Of a stretch of DNA of 64,000 nucleotides, positions 63,873 through 64,000 are shown one piece after another. Positions within the stretch are counted from its first letter, which is position 1. Every line of letters starts with the position of its first letter. Location: contig OX328109.1 of the NCBI GenBank assembly GCA_946811185.2, positions 35,820,129 to 35,884,128 of the forward strand, written 5' to 3'. Made by a program: the position numbers and the translations under genes. The DNA comes from Hippopus hippopus (Eukaryota; Mollusca; Bivalvia; Cardiida; Cardiidae). Below the pieces are notes generated by a model. The model did no database searches and was not told the DNA's origin. It was given only the letters and a program-made list of their open reading frames with translations.

Positions 63873-64000
63873 TCCTGGACTCAATTCGTCCCTGTTGGTT
63901 TATTTTTTTGTCCCTGTCTGATTGTTGTTATGCTGTATTTTCTGTCCCATTTTTTAAATTCTATATTGGTAAAAAAAAGTTAAAGACCAAGTTTATGTGC

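Overview
This is animal nuclear DNA, very probably from a bivalve mollusc. The genes are split by AG/GT-bounded introns, sequence density of coding is low (about 4.7 kb of coding exons in 64 kb), and the rest is packed with short palindromic transposons, tRNA-derived SINEs and decayed mariner elements. The bivalve assignment is an inference from the repeat style and gene structure; I could not search a database.

Two protein genes are present, both on the + strand. Gene 1 (251-28584, 5' end outside the window) is the Fanconi anemia J / BRIP1 DNA helicase. I can join 23 exons. The first 12 encode the C-terminal half of the XPD-like helicase core, including motifs V and VI. The later exons encode a long disordered tail that contains two exon-level internal duplications. 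The last four exons encode a cysteine-rich domain with two CxxC knuckles that resembles the Mis18/Yippee (beta-tent) fold; I know of no such domain in vertebrate BRIP1. Gene 2 (40370-63872, apparently complete, 7 exons, 408 codons) is a glucoside xylosyltransferase (GXYLT1/2, GT8 family), a type II Golgi/ER enzyme that extends O-glucose on Notch-type EGF repeats. The two genes have no evident functional link.

Layout: 1-28.6 kb, BRIP1 exons and repeat-filled introns; 28.6-40.4 kb, intergenic, containing a 5.1 kb TIR transposon (32636-37752) nested in a MITE and itself carrying nested elements; 40.4-63.9 kb, GXYLT exons separated by MITE-rich introns.

Three palindromic families dominate. Family A is about 229 bp, starts and ends at TTAA with CCCTTTACC-like ends, has a 61-bp near-perfect central palindrome, and occurs in more than 40 full or partial copies in both orientations; it looks like a non-autonomous piggyBac-type MITE. 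Family B is about 260 bp with GAGCCATGCTCTG ends (about 20 copies). Family C is a hairpin family, in its best copy 151 bp and also TTAA-bounded. Nested insertions give a relative chronology: A inserted twice into the same TTAA of B, mariner into A, and the 5.1 kb element into B.

The most unusual theme is that both genes carry intronic tandem repeats that appear to have been seeded by pieces of the neighbouring exons: a 28-bp satellite from BRIP1 exon 3553-3690, a roughly 29-bp minisatellite from the 3' splice junction of GXYLT exon 60411-60560, and an in-frame 66-bp duplication of a BRIP1 splice acceptor.
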